A DNA stretch of 64,000 nucleotides from Diphasiastrum complanatum (GCA_029204225.1 CM055110.1:36252035-36316034); one strand, 5' to 3'; positions 10,230 through 24,559 are shown, numbered from the stretch's first letter. Numbers and translations are program-made. The notes: generated from the letters alone by a model not told the origin.

Positions 10230-11960
10230 AGATTGCAAGGGAGGTCCAATTCTCTACCAAGATCGGTGGTGAGTATATTTCTACCAAGTTCAAGGCATTT
10301 TGTGATGAGCATGAGATCAAGAGGGAGTACACAAGTCCAAGGATACCACAACAAAATGGAGTGACTGAGAGGAAGAATAGAACCCTATGTGAAGGTGCCA
10401 AAGCCACGAGGTTAGGTGCAAATCTTCCTTAATCCTTTTGGGATCAAGCTTTGTTGTGTGCTAATTTTCTATGCAATAGATGGTCGAGTGTGGTCTTGGA
10501 TGAAAAATTTTGAGATCTTGTTTGGTAGGAGGCAGAGTGTCAAGTTTCTCAAAACTTTTGGATGCATTTGCTATATCAACATCACTCTTGATGATAGGAC
10601 AAAGGAGGATCCATATTCAATAAAAGGTATATTTGTTGGCTATAGTGAGGTGAACAAAGCTTACAAAGTTTATATTTCTCCAACTAAGAAAGTGGTCATA
10701 GGAAAAGATGTCATTTTTTATGAAGGAAACATTCCAAAGGTTTCTTCAAGTGGTGCTGTGGTGATTGGATCTAACATTCTTGATGTTGATGGCAATGTTG
10801 ATGATACTTTGGATGTTGATGGTGACGAGCCTTCTTCAAGTCAAAAGCCAAGAAGGACATAAAGAGAAAGACAAAAACCTTCAAGGCTCACATATGATGA
10901 GAAGGGTAAGCAAGTTGAATGCACTAACTTTGCTTTCCTAACCTCTTTTGATGAACCTATGTAGATGAGGCTATTTAGAAGGAGGAGTGGGTCCAAGCGA
11001 TGGATCTTGAGTACCAAGCTCTTATGAAGAACAATACATGGAGGTTGGTGGAACTTCCTAAGGAAAAGATGGCTATTGGATGCAAGTGGATCTTCAAGGT
11101 GAAGACAAACCAAGATGGATCAATCAGACTACATATCAGGAATAGAAATATTTAGAGCTTCTCAAACTATTTTTATTTGTCAAGAGAAGTACACTATTTC
11201 TGTTCTTAGTAGATTTCATATGGTAAATGCTAAATCTTGTGATACACCTATGGAATCAAATGTAAAGCTCACTATAAGAAGTAATGAAAGATCCAGGAAG
11301 CTAGTTGTATCACTCATATATCTAACCATCACAAGACCTGATCTTAGTTATTGTGTTGGTAGATTAAGCCAATTCATGCATGATCCAAGTGTGGAGCTTT
11401 GGAAGCTAGACAAGAGAGTATTAAGATACATTTCGAGTTCTAGAGACTATGGCAATGTTATAGAGGATCATCTCCTAACTTTGGATTTTCAGATTCAAAT
11501 TTTGTAGGAGATCATGTAGATATGAAATCTATAAATGCACATATTTTTTTTTATAGGTGATGGAGCTATCTCATGGATGTCAATGAAACGAGCAACAATC
11601 TCTCTATCATCAACCGAATCCGAGTACAAAGCCTTGACTTCATGCACCAAGGAGATGCTATGGATCAAAAGGATGATAATGGATTTCAACTTGCTATATT
11701 TTCAAAAGTGTTCAATCATCTTTTGTGATAATCTTTCAGCTCAAAGCTTGGCAAGTAGCCCTATCTTTCATGCAAAGAGCAAACATATCGAAGTGGCATA
11801 TCATTTGTGAGGGAACAAGTCATGGCAAAGGAGGTGGAGTGTCAACATGTCTCATCAAGGGAGTGTGTGGCTGATATCTTCACCAAAGCACTTGGGAAGG
11901 AATTGTTTATGAAGCATAGAACATCACTTGGAGTTCTATCTAAGTCTATGCTAAAACTAG
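10230..11960 (+). pseudogene. Ty1/copia polyprotein, integrase to RNase H with deleted RT core
   Basis: The order is normal: integrase core at 10230-10390 (GGEYISTKF, PQQNGVTERKNRT), integrase C-terminal part at about 10550-10730 (FGCICYINI, GIFVGYSEVNKAYKVY), an acidic linker, RT entry at about 11040-11120 (IGCKWIFKVKTNQDGS), then late RT (FHMVNAKSCDTPMESNVK, LIYLTITRPDLSYCVGRLS) and RNase H (DGAISWMSMKRA, LSSTESEYKAL, HAKSKHIEVAYH). The whole RT catalytic region with YVDD is missing at about 11120. Stops and frameshifts occur at 10431, 10861, 11505 and 11808. The polypurine tract gacgagggag and an LTR follow. Confidence 0.9.
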
Positions 11961-11972
11961 TTGACGAGGGAG

Positions 11973-12282
11973 TGTGAGAAATTGTCAACTAGTTTGAGAT
12001 TTATCATGTCTAGTTTAAAATGGCAATTTTGGCCAATATGCATTTAAGTTAGAGATAAACTTTATATTGTCAATAAGTTAAGAATAGTTGATTTACTATT
12101 TTTAGCATGATAGGCAAGCTGATGAGGTTTCATATAGACCTAATGTTATTGGTTGATTTAGTGCATTGAATCTAGTCCATTGTTTGGAATAGATCTAGAA
12201 CCTCCCAAATGTTAATAAGCTTGGGCAAGCACATCCAAATAGGTCAAGGACATGCTCTATATAGTGTACAAGCATGGGAAGA

Positions 12283-12368
<86 letters not shown>

Positions 12369-12535
12369 TCATGCTTATGGAAATGATCTCTTTGGGTTTC
12401 CATATCCATTTTTGCTTTGTTTTGGTCATATCTTGAATTTGTGTGTGTAGAATGCTTTTGTGACTTATAAATTGGATACACACGTGTGAAGGTGTTGTGG
12501 TGCAGCCATTTTATGGACAACAACAACAACTTATC
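11973..12535 (+). repeat. Copia 3' LTR (3' limit uncertain)
   Basis: The LTR begins TGTGAGAAATTGTC directly after the polypurine tract. It holds a TATA-like ctatatag at about 12257 and the CT/CA microsatellite at 12285-12367. A perfect 10-bp inverted repeat, ACTAGTTGAC at 11956-11965 and GTCAACTAGT at 11984-11993, brackets the polypurine tract and LTR start. I could not fix the 3' end; about 12535 is an estimate. Confidence 0.6.
12285..12367. repeat. Compound microsatellite (TC)25(AC)16
   Basis: An uninterrupted TC run at 12285-12334 passes directly into an AC run at 12335-12367. It lies inside the copia LTR just downstream of its TATA-like site. Confidence 0.97.
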
Positions 12536-12539
12536 ATAC

Positions 12540-13289
12540 TTATGCTATTTTGTCAAGAGCTTATTGAGTTTACATCTTCTATGTGTAGTAGATGTTAGAT
12601 TTCTACATTGTTAATGATGCTTAATGTGCTATCTTTTGTAACTAAAGATCAAAGGGCTTAGTTAGATCTTAGTAAAATGATTTTCTTCACATATCACGTA
12701 TCTCAAGTACATTTGAATTTGATTATTTTTTGATCGTTTAGCAACCAAAGTTCAATGATATTAAATTCTTTGATATCATCTTTGGATATATAGTAAAGTT
12801 ATTCTACCATTATTGAGTCAAAGAGATGTGTGGTTTTTTTTTAAGATTTTAAGTCAAGTTTTTAGTGGAGATGACTTGTATTACTTGTACCGATCATTCC
12901 TAAAAAATACTAGTTCATGCAATTGTGACATTATAAAATGCTTATATAAAATTTTGTCTAATTTTTTAATATGATTTTCTTGAAGAAGCTCTTCAATCAA
13001 TGATGTAATACTGCATCAATTAAATTGACCTATACTTGAATATTCATTCTATTTATACATATGTGGAGTGAACTTACTCCTCCTCCTTTAAGGCATTTTT
13101 CCTTTCAATATGGATAAGTTATGATCTTTCTTTCTTACATAAGCTTAATGTTGATACAAATCCACCTATAAATGAGTGTGTCTCTCTCTACAAATACTTT
13201 AAAATTTTTAAAGAAATCAACAAATGTTTAAACAGCTAAATGTTTTAGATGTCCAATGATATATATTACAATGATCTTTTAATTTTTTT
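12540..13289. other. AT-rich non-coding stretch
   Basis: No gene, RNA or clear repeat is visible between the LTR and the tRNA gene. Confidence 0.5.
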
Positions 13290-13295
13290 AAAATA

Positions 13296-13366
13296 GGTCC
13301 TATCGAGATTTGAACTCGAGCTATTGGATTCAGAGTCCAATGTCCTAACCACTAGACTATAGGACC
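13296..13366 (-). tRNA. tRNA-Gln (anticodon CUG)
   Basis: On the minus strand a cloverleaf of 71 bases folds: acceptor stem GGTCCTA with TAGGACC (7 of 7), A box TAGTCTAGTGG in the D arm, anticodon stem TTGGA/TCCAA with loop CTCTGAA (anticodon CTG, decoding CAG), and T arm TCGAG-TTCAAAT-CTCGA. The CCA end is not encoded, as in nuclear genes. A pol III stop, TTTT (plus strand aaaa at about 13290-13293), follows at once. The B box (GAGTTCAAATC) departs from the GGTTCGANNCC consensus, so transcription strength is uncertain; it may be an old copy. Confidence 0.88.
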
Positions 13367-13369
13367 TCC

Positions 13370-14110
13370 GTTGCTCCAAGATCTATATAAAAGTAAGACG
13401 TAATATCATTAGTCAACCTTTAGACGATGTTTACATGTTGAGTTCACCACTGGAATATAATGTTTTGTGTTTATAACCCGAATGATTTTTTACCTTTTAG
13501 ATTAGCTACTTGATACTATATGACTTAGTTTAGCATTGGAATTTATTTGTAATGGTATACAACATAGCTAATGTATTTATATTCATATCTAATACACAAT
13601 AGACCCATGATATTCATCACATAGAAAAATGCTATTTTGAAAAATGCCCCTACACCACACATGACACAAATCTCATCAATTCTTACTATAGCCTTTGATG
13701 TCCTCACACTTGAGCTCGAACCTAGGTTTAAAAACACAATTGAAGCCCTTATCCATTCGACTAATGACTTTACGACAAGAATTTGAAATTTGTTTATTTT
13801 TATCTGAAATTTTGCATACTTATCACTTACGATAAACACAATTCCATCATTGAGGTGTTGATATAATTTCATGTTTTGAATCTTTTTACACGTTTTTTGA
13901 GCATGGATTATTTAGTGAACAAATTCCAATTTAGTTTCTATATCAACTTAGATTTTAGTACTTATTTATCAGTGAATATAACTTTTTTTGGTTGGTATAA
14001 AAACTTAGATTTTGTGAAAATTGATCTATCTTCTATAAACTCTAGCATCTAAGTCACTTGACTGGTTTCATGTGAGTCATTTGCAAATGCCATTTAAACC
14101 TGTGAAGTTA
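13370..14110. other. AT-rich non-coding stretch
   Basis: I see no supported gene or repeat. A minus-strand open stretch at 13543-13872 has no recognisable motif and is not called. Confidence 0.45.
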
Positions 14111-14139
14111 GTGTTGGAAAGAGGTGTGTAAAAGATAGA

Positions 14140-14780
14140 TAAAAAAGAATCGAATAAAAAGAATTCGAACGACAAGAAAAAAAACTTATCGTGCACAACG
14201 GAATAAACTATCTTCCTCTTTCTCTATGCATGACTACACCTATCATTTTCGAACAAAACTATCTTCCTCTTTCTCTATGCATGACTACGCCTATCAATTT
14301 CGAACAAAACAATAGTGATGGAAATCACGTTCGATCTTATAGTAACTAACTTTGAAATCATTAGTACTACAGTGGTTACGTAGCCAAACCCTTAAGCATT
14401 GAATTATCAGGCAAATAATCTGTCGCAAAAAATTACTGAAATGCATACATTCTGAGACAAACCTGAACGCAATAAAAATAGTATTGACTCAGTAGGAAAC
14501 GAAATAGATGTAAATGAGTACAACAAGTTTGCGGATCGAAGCCACATACTCTAAGCTATCTCTGAGCGACTAAATAAAAGTCTGAATTAAGTGCAATGCT
14601 AATAAGTAGTGAGCACAATAGCAATCTCTAATCAACTCTAAGAAGTGAGCTAGAATGCCCAAGAGTATCCAAGCTCGCTGGCTTGAGAAAGAGAGAGAGA
14701 GCTTGTCGAAAATAGGTGAGTAATGGAATAGCGAAAACTTCCTACTTCCAATGCATGACTACGCCTATCAAAAATTGAAC
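14140..14780 (-). repeat. Partial copia LTR family C and leader, minus orientation
   Basis: On the minus strand this holds a second copy of the LTR-C 3' region (end catca at about 14333) and the following leader. A 51-bp segment (ctctatgcatgactac(a/g)cctatca..) is tandemly duplicated at about 14222-14320. It abuts another LTR-C end at about 14782, so two LTR-C 3' regions lie in tandem here. Confidence 0.65.
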
Positions 14781-14781
14781 A

Positions 14782-16019
<1,238 letters not shown>

Positions 16020-16027
16020 ACTTTTTT

Positions 16028-16760
16028 TTAATCTGAATCCTTAAATGCCTTGAACTTCAAACTTAGTTCTACATAGAACCTTATGTGCGCTTCCAAGCTT
16101 AATGCTTTGGTAAAAATATATGCTGTCATATCTTGCATTCTACAATACTGCAAGTCTACCTCCTTGTTGAGAAATTTGCTCAGTTTGTTGCAGTCATAGG
16201 AATCGTAGGCCGTAATATGGCGGTGGATTGCGGTCAAGGGCGGTTGTGGCTGTGATACCTAATTTCAATGTTCTTACTCCTAGAATAAAACCTAGGGTTG
16301 GCTGATAAAACAATGGCACTTTAATTATTACAAAATAATGTCATCGGAGCATACTGATTCATCCATGTCTGGTTCTTGATAAAAGATGAATACTCTTTAT
16401 CCATAGCTTCTTTCCAGAGATCTGAATCAGGCTAACTGAGTGTCTCTCCTGAACAAGGTAGGCCATAGACTTGTCGACATACCTATGAAGTGGTCTGCTA
16501 GTTCTTGAAGATCTTTTGGGTAATTGAGAAAGTTGATCATTTTTATCAGGATGTAGTTGCTGAACTGCAACATCATCATCTTCTGATTCGACGTTGATTT
16601 GTTGTTCATCAAAAGTAGATGAGCTTGGACCTTCAATGAGAATAGTCGACTGAGGAACTGAAAAGTTTGATATGTCAGGCAAATCCAACAGGTTAGTTGG
16701 ATGGGTTGTGCCTTTTCCTTTGAGGTCTTGAAACTGATTTTTCATGAGATTTAAGGGCAC
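16028..16760 (-). pseudogene. Copia remnants: integrase-RT linker and RNase H C-terminus
   Basis: Minus-strand 16760-16360 encodes the linker that follows the integrase (QFQDLKGKG, KRSSRTSRPLHRYVDKSMA), comparable to 900-1270. Minus-strand 16237-16028 encodes the end of RNase H (VDLQYCRMQDMTAYIFTKAL, FYVELSLKFKAFK). Everything between, including the whole RT, is missing, so a large internal deletion joins them. Confidence 0.82.
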
Positions 16761-16765
16761 CTTCG

Positions 16766-17040
16766 TCTTTTTCGACTTTTTCGCAAAAAACCCGATAGTG
16801 TCGCCTGTGGTTGTTTTAGTTCATTTCCGCAGAGCTACAGTTTTGGTTCATTTATGCAGACCTAACGTTTATGGCCAACTTTACCGCTTATCACCAATCA
16901 ATGACAAGGACTGGATGGATGCCAGCGGATCACCAGCCAACTGGCGATCGCAATTGACGACCTAATTTCTTAGTATAAATAGCTGTTCATATTCATACAT
17001 TTTCATGATTATCAGAATTATGAGAAGTTTTTGAATAGTT

Positions 17041-17138
<98 letters not shown>

Positions 17139-17496
17139 CCTGCGAGCTTGAACACTCTTGAGCATTCTACCTCACTTCCTAGAGTTGTTTTGAGATTGCT
17201 ATTGCGTTACTGCTTCTCAGCATTGCGCATTAATTCAGACTTTCATTTTTAGCCACTCAGAGATAGCATAGAGTACGCGGCTTCGATTCACAACTTATTG
17301 TACTCATTTACTTCTGTTTCGTTTTAAATTAATACTATCCTTTATTGCGTTCAGCTTCGTCCAGAATGTATGCATTTTCTGGAGTTCTTTGCGACTAATT
17401 ATTTGTCTGATAATTTTCGATGTTTAATTGTTTGGCTACTATAGTACCGACGATTTCAAAGTTAGTTACTATAGGATCAAACATGATTTCTATCAA
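16766..17496 (+). repeat. Copia LTR family C, plus orientation (5' truncated)
   Basis: It is homologous to 14782-15765 but inverted, sharing cgatagtgtcgcctg, aagcctgcgagcttgaacac and gcgttcag and ending catgatttctatca at about 17496. A TATA-like agtataaatag at about 16970 precedes the CT microsatellite. Its 5' end is missing and abuts the minus-strand copia remnant directly. Confidence 0.72.
17043..17135. repeat. Microsatellite (CT)46
   Basis: An uninterrupted CT run inside LTR family C, about 65 bp past its TATA-like site. Confidence 0.98.
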
Positions 17497-17559
17497 TATT
17501 GTTTTGTTTGAAATTGATAGGCGTAGTCATGCATTGTGAAAGAGGAAGATAGTTTATTC

Positions 17560-18540
17560 CACCATGCACGAAAAGATTTCTTTCTAGACATTCATTTCTT
17601 TTCGAGCTAGACCTATCTTCACAACACCACTTACTGAATTTTTTATGATCTTTTAATATTTTATACATTGTCTCCTGGAGACCTTTTTAATGGAAATTAT
17701 GGAATTTCTTTTAGAAGGGGGAGATGAAGTGATAGCAATAAGACTTCATTGGATCAACCGGTTGCATAGATTTTTTAGAGAAATCTAGTATTTGTGCAAA
17801 GGTTGAACTATCCAAGTGAAATAGAGGAACCCCTTAGGGATTGTTGAGGGTAATCTGGAACTAGAGGAGTTTTGGGAATTGAATTGTAAGTTATTCGTGT
17901 CTATGGATAATAGAGTTAAAGATTAAATTTAAGTTTCACTGATCAATTTTACCAAGATTAAAAGTTTGATGGTTGGAAAACTGGTTGAATGTGGAATTAT
18001 TCACTTCAGAGATTTCCCAAGTATGTTATTTACTCATGAGAATAGAGTTCAAAAACATGTAAAAAAGATATCTAAACTAACCAAACATCCATCCCACTAA
18101 GTCTATTTCCATCCCCTTCCACCACAATGCAGAATCTAATACTACGATGCCAAAACATGATGCTCTAAATGCAAGCTAACCCCAACCTACAACAGAATGA
18201 AGCTAACAGCTAAAGAAAGAAAGTGTAAATACTCCCAGACAACGACGACTCTAAAACTTGTACTCACAAGGGAATCGTTCCCAAATGAGTTGCACCTGTC
18301 CTTTAGTCCGATTACAAAGGTTATATGGTTCTTAAAACGCTATTTCACATTAGCCAAACACAAGCAGGATAAAGTATTACGTAGGAAAAGGTCCTCACAG
18401 CCTTAGGCTAATTGCCCTGGTCTTGGTCGAAAGTTGAAGGCCCTTGGGTAAGGACATGGCCCCCCACCCCTCTTTTAAAGAGTTAAGAAATTGATGTACC
18501 TTGAAGAGAACGCAATAAGCACCACGGACGCGAGAAAGGA
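17560..18540. other. Non-coding region upstream of RPL19
   Basis: No supported gene is seen. The right part must hold the RPL19 promoter; I find no unambiguous TATA box. A pyrimidine-rich ctttcttcctctat at about 18580 could be the 5' terminal tract usual in ribosomal-protein mRNAs. Confidence 0.5.
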
Positions 18541-18676
18541 ATTCCAATCTGACTAATTAGGGCATATCTAAGTCCGACGCTTTCTTCCTCTATCTGCTAT
18601 CACGCCTGGGCACAGGCATTCGCCATAGTGAGGGTTTGAGGAAGCAGAGGCGGCAGCAGCAGCGGCAGCGGCAGCG

Positions 18677-20758
18677 ATGGTGTCCCTCAAGCTGCAGAAG
18701 CGGCTGGCAGCCAGCGTGCTCAAGTGCGGGCAGCGTAAGGTGTGGCTGGATCCCAATGAAGTCAATGAAATCTCCATGGCCAACTCTCGTAAGTATTTTC
18801 CTTACCAGTTAGGGTTTTAAGATTTCTGCCTTACGTTCGGGATTTCTCGGCAACAGTGAAGGTATCTAGATCCATTTCTCAGCTCCTTGTGTATATATAT
18901 TACCAGATCTAGTGAGCTCTCAGAATTTTTTTTTTCTTGAAAAGAAGTGATTTTTCCACGGACTGCTTAGATCTGGCATGCTAGCCTATGGTAGCCGAGA
19001 GTTGAACCCCTAGGCGCTATGTTTATGTTAGGATTTTGCTTGATGAAACTTCAGAGTGGCTTGTTTGGTGCTTTCAACCATCTGTACCTTCTCCTAAAGC
19101 TAATTAATTGTTCGGGTTGGCTTCAAAGAGCATTTTTTTAGGTTTCTTTGGATTTTGAAAAGAAGTATAGATCTGCTGTTGAAGGAACTGAGCAAGATAA
19201 TGGGAAGTGTCGGCCTTCGTAGCTCTTGAAATCTCTTTAAGCGGACTACTAGCCATTGATTTGACTTCTCCGTGTCATCTGCAAGTGCAGGTCAAAATAT
19301 CAGGAAGTTAGTGAAAGATGGATTTGTGATCAGAAAGCCAACCAAGATCCATTCACGGGCTCGAGCACGGCGTGCCTTAGAGGCTAAGAGGAAAGGTCGC
19401 CATACTGGAAAAGGTGCGGGCCCTTAAAATCGCCATAAACTGTACTTACATTCATATTGATTGCACATGTCCCGGGGTCATGGTTTATCTTGTTATGGCT
19501 ACAGTTATTCAAATTGATGCATTTCTAGGTTGGATTGAATTTGCTATTGCGCACATTTACACGATGTTCAATGATAAAGTATATTTAGCTGTAAGGTGCA
19601 CATCTGTTATTTATGTGAATTTCAAGGATTTGTTCTGTTTAGCTGCATTCGCCATTTTTTGAAGCATCCAAGATTGTAATATCATATGAATTTTATTGGA
19701 GCAAATGATTGATCCATTTTTTCAGAAAAATCGATTGTTGAACAAGCGAATCATCTTTTTATTTTTTGGGGTTATAGAGATAAGAGTTCAACAATTGTGG
19801 ATCATAGTTTTGGGGATGCTGTTTCCCGTTCTCCTTTTGCCATCATGGCACTTGTCAGAAACGTTTTGGGAGACTGCAATTCTTCTAGACTTTGTCCTCT
19901 TTGAAGCACTTTTGCATGTGGAAAACGTACTGAATGTTTCTCAAAAATATGCATTTTTTATTTTGCTATAGTGTCTCTTTGAATAAATATTGAGCAGTTT
20001 TATGTTTGGCTAATTTTTTTTGATGGTTTCTAATCTGCAGGTAAAAGAAGGGGAACAAGGGAGGCTAGGTTGCCAACAAAAGTTTTGTGGTTGAGGCGTA
20101 TGCGTGTGTTGAGACGTCTGTTAAGGAAGTATCGTGATGCTAAGAAGATTGACAAGCACATGTACCATGACATGTACATGAAAGTCAAGGGAAATGTATT
20201 TAAGAACAAACGAGTGTTGATGGAAAGTATCCATAAGTCTAAAGCTGAGAAGGCTCGTGAGAAGACTATATCCGATCAGTTTGAGGCCAGGAGAGCAAAG
20301 AATAAGGCCACTCGTGAGAGGAAAATCGAGAGAAGGGAACAACGGTTGGCTCAGGTAGAATGATCGTTCCAGTTTTTGTTTGAAAATTTGTTTGCCTTTG
20401 TGAATATGTGGTTATTTTGAGATGTATTAGCTCCGTCCCAAGTTGGTTTGCTTCTGTTCTATCGTAGGATATCTGCTTTCTAAGACTTCCTACTTTATCT
20501 GGTTCTTTTACTAGGCCTCACAACTTATTTTGTATCTTGATAGTTTTTGCTGAATTGTTTTCTTTGGTCGTTTTACAGGGCATAACCACTGATTCTGTTT
20601 CTCGGCCAGCTGCTGAAGTGACCGTGCCAGAGTATGCATCCTTTCCACCACTGCCTCTAGTTTTCTACATAATCGAGCTTCTCTTGTCCACTATTGGTCC
20701 TTTGTCTGACACAAGATTTTGGTTGTTTTGCAGGGTGACTAAAAAGTCAAAGAAATGA
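18677..20758 (+). CDS. RPL19: 60S ribosomal protein L19 (eL19), five exons
   Basis: The product is a component of the cytosolic large ribosomal subunit. Coding exons are 18677-18788, 19291-19413, 20041-20354, 20579-20631 and 20734-20758, all with GT-AG introns and consistent phases. They give 208 codons, close to the length of plant eL19. The start follows a GCC-type repeat (ggcagcagcagcggcagcg) and reads [19 protein letters not shown]. Diagnostic blocks are [70 protein letters not shown] and [13 protein letters not shown], ending EVTKKSKK. The last two exons are tiny and encode the variable C-terminal tail. No frame break is seen, so this is very likely a functional gene. Confidence 0.98.
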
Positions 20759-22990
20759 TAGGTTGCTTTTAAGTTGCAAGTTGCAACTTCTGTTTGGAGC
20801 ATTTTGGTAATTTTAGAGCATCAGGATCCCAAAGACACTGATTTGTTAAAACTAGTTTATTACAATTAGATACAAAGGTTGATTATTATTAAGGGCATTT
20901 GGAGGTAGGTGTACCTGATCATTCAAAGATATCTTGACTTGGGTGCTTGCTTCATTTTCAACATCTTTTTATGGCAGTAGTTCATCAGAGTGAGCTCCTC
21001 CCTTGCCATGTTCACACTTCCAACCATCATATTAGCATCCAATTTGAAAATTTGCTGTTACCAGTCGGGTTTGAAAGCTGACTTGTCTTTTCTATATATC
21101 TTCAATGTTATCAATTTTAACAAAAAACTTCTTCCAGAGGTCTATTCTTTGAGCTAATTTTAACAGAACATGCAATTCTCATTATTGACGATTTCCAAAA
21201 TTTTCTCATTTTTATATTTTAACTAGTATGACAGTATGCTGATATTTTGGTTTTAGACTTATCATGTTCTGCGGTGATCTGCTGCCCACCTCTCTATACC
21301 TCCTCGGTTGATTATCTGGCCATAAATCTTGAACAATCAATTTCCAAGTTTTTTCACATATAATAACATTTGAAACTCACATATCAATGTGCGTAAAATA
21401 TATGCTTCTTTATTTGCCTTCAATTTTTGCAAGTGATATTTTCTTTATCATCAGTGTTTGACCCTAGTGCCTAAAATTAGTGGCACAGGTTTGAACTGGA
21501 CTGTCTGAATTGGCCAGATGTCCTGTGTGGTGAGACTGAGTTTGGAGCATTTTAATATGTAGTGGTTGTTAGTGATGTCTGATGTGTGATGTGTATAGGC
21601 TAGTGGTTGTGCCTGATGTGTGATGGTCAGCTTGTAATTGACTTTTGCTAGATTTTGGGAATTTATTTTACATTATGTTTCAAGCTGCCAGGAAACAATG
21701 GTCATCTATGTCTTTGTAGAAACGTGCAATGAAATCAAGTATGAAATACTATGAACAAGTTTTAAACATGAATTGGTAATAAAAAATGGTAGAAGTACAA
21801 AAACATATAACATCAATTGTCCACAAAAAATGATCGTTATATACACTGAAATAACAAATGCCTATTATGTAAAATATAGCTTCCATTCTTGATGGATAGT
21901 TGGGCTTCATAAAGATGATCATTATGCAACAAAATATGCTTTTCAAAAACATAATGGATTTTTGGTGACTATTTTGCCCATTTCTCAACAGATTAAAAAG
22001 CAGAATAGTTACCTGTTTTTTTTTTTAAAAATTTAGTGCAGATTTTGCTCGGATGAATTTCCAGTCGGTTCTTGCTATTAACTTTTCTAAATGTTAGAAA
22101 GAACAAACAAGATTCTCAGATTAATCTATAGATCAACAGAACTGAAAACAAGAAACAATAAACTATATATTTACTAGCATAATGACAATTCAAAGATCAA
22201 GAAATACTCATCTTTTGATTTTTGAATAGCCCAAGAACATCAAGAACTGGAATGTCTAGATTATGCAAGATCTACTCCACTTTTTCAGCTTGTTTAGTTT
22301 ATTTGTATGCTAAAATTACTTTAAGAACAAGAAATTTATTTCACTCTAAGCAGGAAATTAACTTATTCCACAACTAATCCACAACCACATTCAAGAAATG
22401 GAATTGCATGTTCATAAAAGAATCACTCAAGAAAGCTGTCATGAACAAGGAGTTTCAAAAATGCCAAAAACTCGTGGAGGATCTTATTCAAACAAATTTC
22501 AAGTGGAATTGGCTCTTTCAATAGAGGTCACCATCAAAACGTGGCTCACTCTAATTTATTTAAGAGGCCTTTACTTGCATTTATTACATTGCCTAGAAAT
22601 ATCACTAGCTCCTACATGGTCATTCCTTCTTTTGGGATTCACCATGAGGCTCACATGAATTAGAACTGTATTCCTAGTTAGTATTCCTCGGCTCTCATTT
22701 TCGTCCTTCTGAGACCTCCTCGGTCTAGGGTGAGAGGTGCTCTTTATAACAACTCAGTTCGGCATCTTGGAGATTCTTCGAAATTTGCCAGCATTAAGCT
22801 ATATGCTATTGAAGACTAAAAGGGTGTCAATTGAATTTAAGGGCAAGAGTCAAAAGGGTAGGGTGATGAAGGAATTACACTGAACAAGGTAAATTTATGA
22901 TTAGTGATTTGTGAAATAGATCTTGATTATCAATCTATGTATGATCTACAATCACCAAGTCTTAGGAGATCACAATCACACTTTTGGGCA
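20759..22990. other. Intergenic region downstream of RPL19
   Basis: AT-rich. The first part should hold the RPL19 3' UTR. No coding sequence is supported; the open stretch at 22398-22658 shows no motif. Confidence 0.45.
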
Positions 22991-23014
22991 CTTGCACACA
23001 TGTGAATTTCAACA

Positions 23015-23027
23015 TGGTATCAGAGCC
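23015..23027 (+). other. Retrotransposon primer-binding site (initiator tRNA-Met)
   Basis: TGGTATCAGAGCC, complementary to the 3' end of plant initiator tRNA-Met, directly follows an LTR-like end (aatttcaaca). The LTR lies to the left but its 5' limit was not found, and no coding domain follows. Confidence 0.75.
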
Positions 23028-23542
23028 TACCTAAGATATCCATGTATCTATCAAGTTCTGTGGAAAAATTTGCCTTTTAACTGAATATGGCCATGATACT
23101 TATGCAATACATCTTTATAATGCTTTTGAAACTCGAAGATTTTCACAAAGTTGTATGAACAGGAGAGCATAAAGCGTGATGGAAAAGTGCTATAAGTGAA
23201 AAAATTGTCTCTATCAAATAAAATTAGAGTATTTTGCACTTTGTATTTGTAGTAAATGTACCTTCCCCATTTGCATGATGCCTTTCTCTCTTTTTATTTA
23301 TAGTAAGCACACCTGATAGGTTTATAAGGTGCATTTACTCACGTCTATTTTGAGTAGGTCTGAATAGCACATTTAAGCGTTCTTGCACATACACGAGAAG
23401 AACGATGCTTCACATATATTATTGGAAGGTACTTGCAAAGAGCAATTGGAGTTATGGTGGTTTCACATAGAAGGGATGAAAGTGAGTTTACAAAAAATGG
23501 ACACCGTCCTCCCCCCCCTTTCTACCGTAGTAATAGGATCAC

Positions 23543-23989
23543 ATGCTTTCGTATGAGGCATCTTTTTTGGAGGTAAGAGCAAGTGGCCCAATTGACAATA
23601 AAGCCATGGCATCGATTGTGTTGGATTTATTTTCTCTAGCACCTAAATCCCATTTTAATTTGCCTCCATTCATGTTGCATATTTACTCGTGTTGTCGCAC
23701 AGTTTGCATATTCACATGTAAATTTTCACAGGTGATGAAAAGACGAAAAACAAAGGTTGACGTCACACCCTCTTCACACTCATGCAGCTGCGCTAACAAA
23801 CTAGACGACGACTGCAGCCACCCACGATCTCCTACAGACAGCACATCCACCCTGTACTTTCTTCATCTGCACACCTGTAACATTATGTATATATTGAATA
23901 CCATTTGCGTATTCATCAACAACAAGGAAGGAGTTAGTAAGCGAGAGAGAACGAAGAAGAGAAGCTTATCAGAGATAGACAAAAAGTAG
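23543..23989 (+). other. Open reading frame of 148 codons, unrecognised
   Basis: An uninterrupted frame with no recognisable domain, containing a Cys/Ser/His-rich middle (SSHSCSCANK) and a Lys/Arg-rich end. It lies directly upstream of an LTR family C segment, so it may simply be LTR or leader sequence. I would not call it a gene without expression data. Confidence 0.2.
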
Positions 23990-23999
23990 ATGCTTTGTG

Positions 24000-24480
24000 C
24001 ATTGATTCTTTAATTTGTCAGCAATAAGGTTTCATTCCTTTTACAGTTTGAATAAGCTTCGTAGGGCACGCGGTTTCATCCACTACTGTCTTGTGATCTA
24101 CCGTATTCTGCGTTCAGATTTGTGTTAATATTGCTATGTTTATTATTCATTTTGTCTGATCTTTCTAGTTGCTCTTTCTGGTAATAGACGACTAACATTT
24201 AGTCTTGTCTTTCGCAAATGTTTCACGACTAATTATCAGTCGAGCACTATCTCGCTCTTCTCGAATCATTCACGATACATAATTTGTCTAGCTATTCGCG
24301 ACAAATTATTCTTCTGGCGCTTCATTTGTTAATGTTTGGCTACGTAATAAAAAACGACCATGATTTCCATCACTAACGTTCTGTTCGTTCTGATAGGCAT
24401 AGTCATGCTTTCGGAGAGAGTCGCATAGCTCGTTCCGCTGCACATGAACAATTCTTGTTCGAGTTCGTCTCTCGTTCGAA
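24000..24480 (+). repeat. LTR family C, 3' part and leader
   Basis: Closely matches 1556-1910, including catgatttccatca (LTR end) and ggcatagtcatgctttcgga. No pol coding sequence follows. Confidence 0.7.
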
Positions 24481-24559
24481 GATAAATGGGAAATGGTTCA
24501 TGAACCTTACATCCATATGCTGGCTTGAAATTGGGGCCCACTTTTTTTTTTATAGAATT

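Noticed and set aside
19414-19971. Open frames of 82 and 91 codons
   Set aside because: They lie in intron 2 of RPL19 and show no motif.
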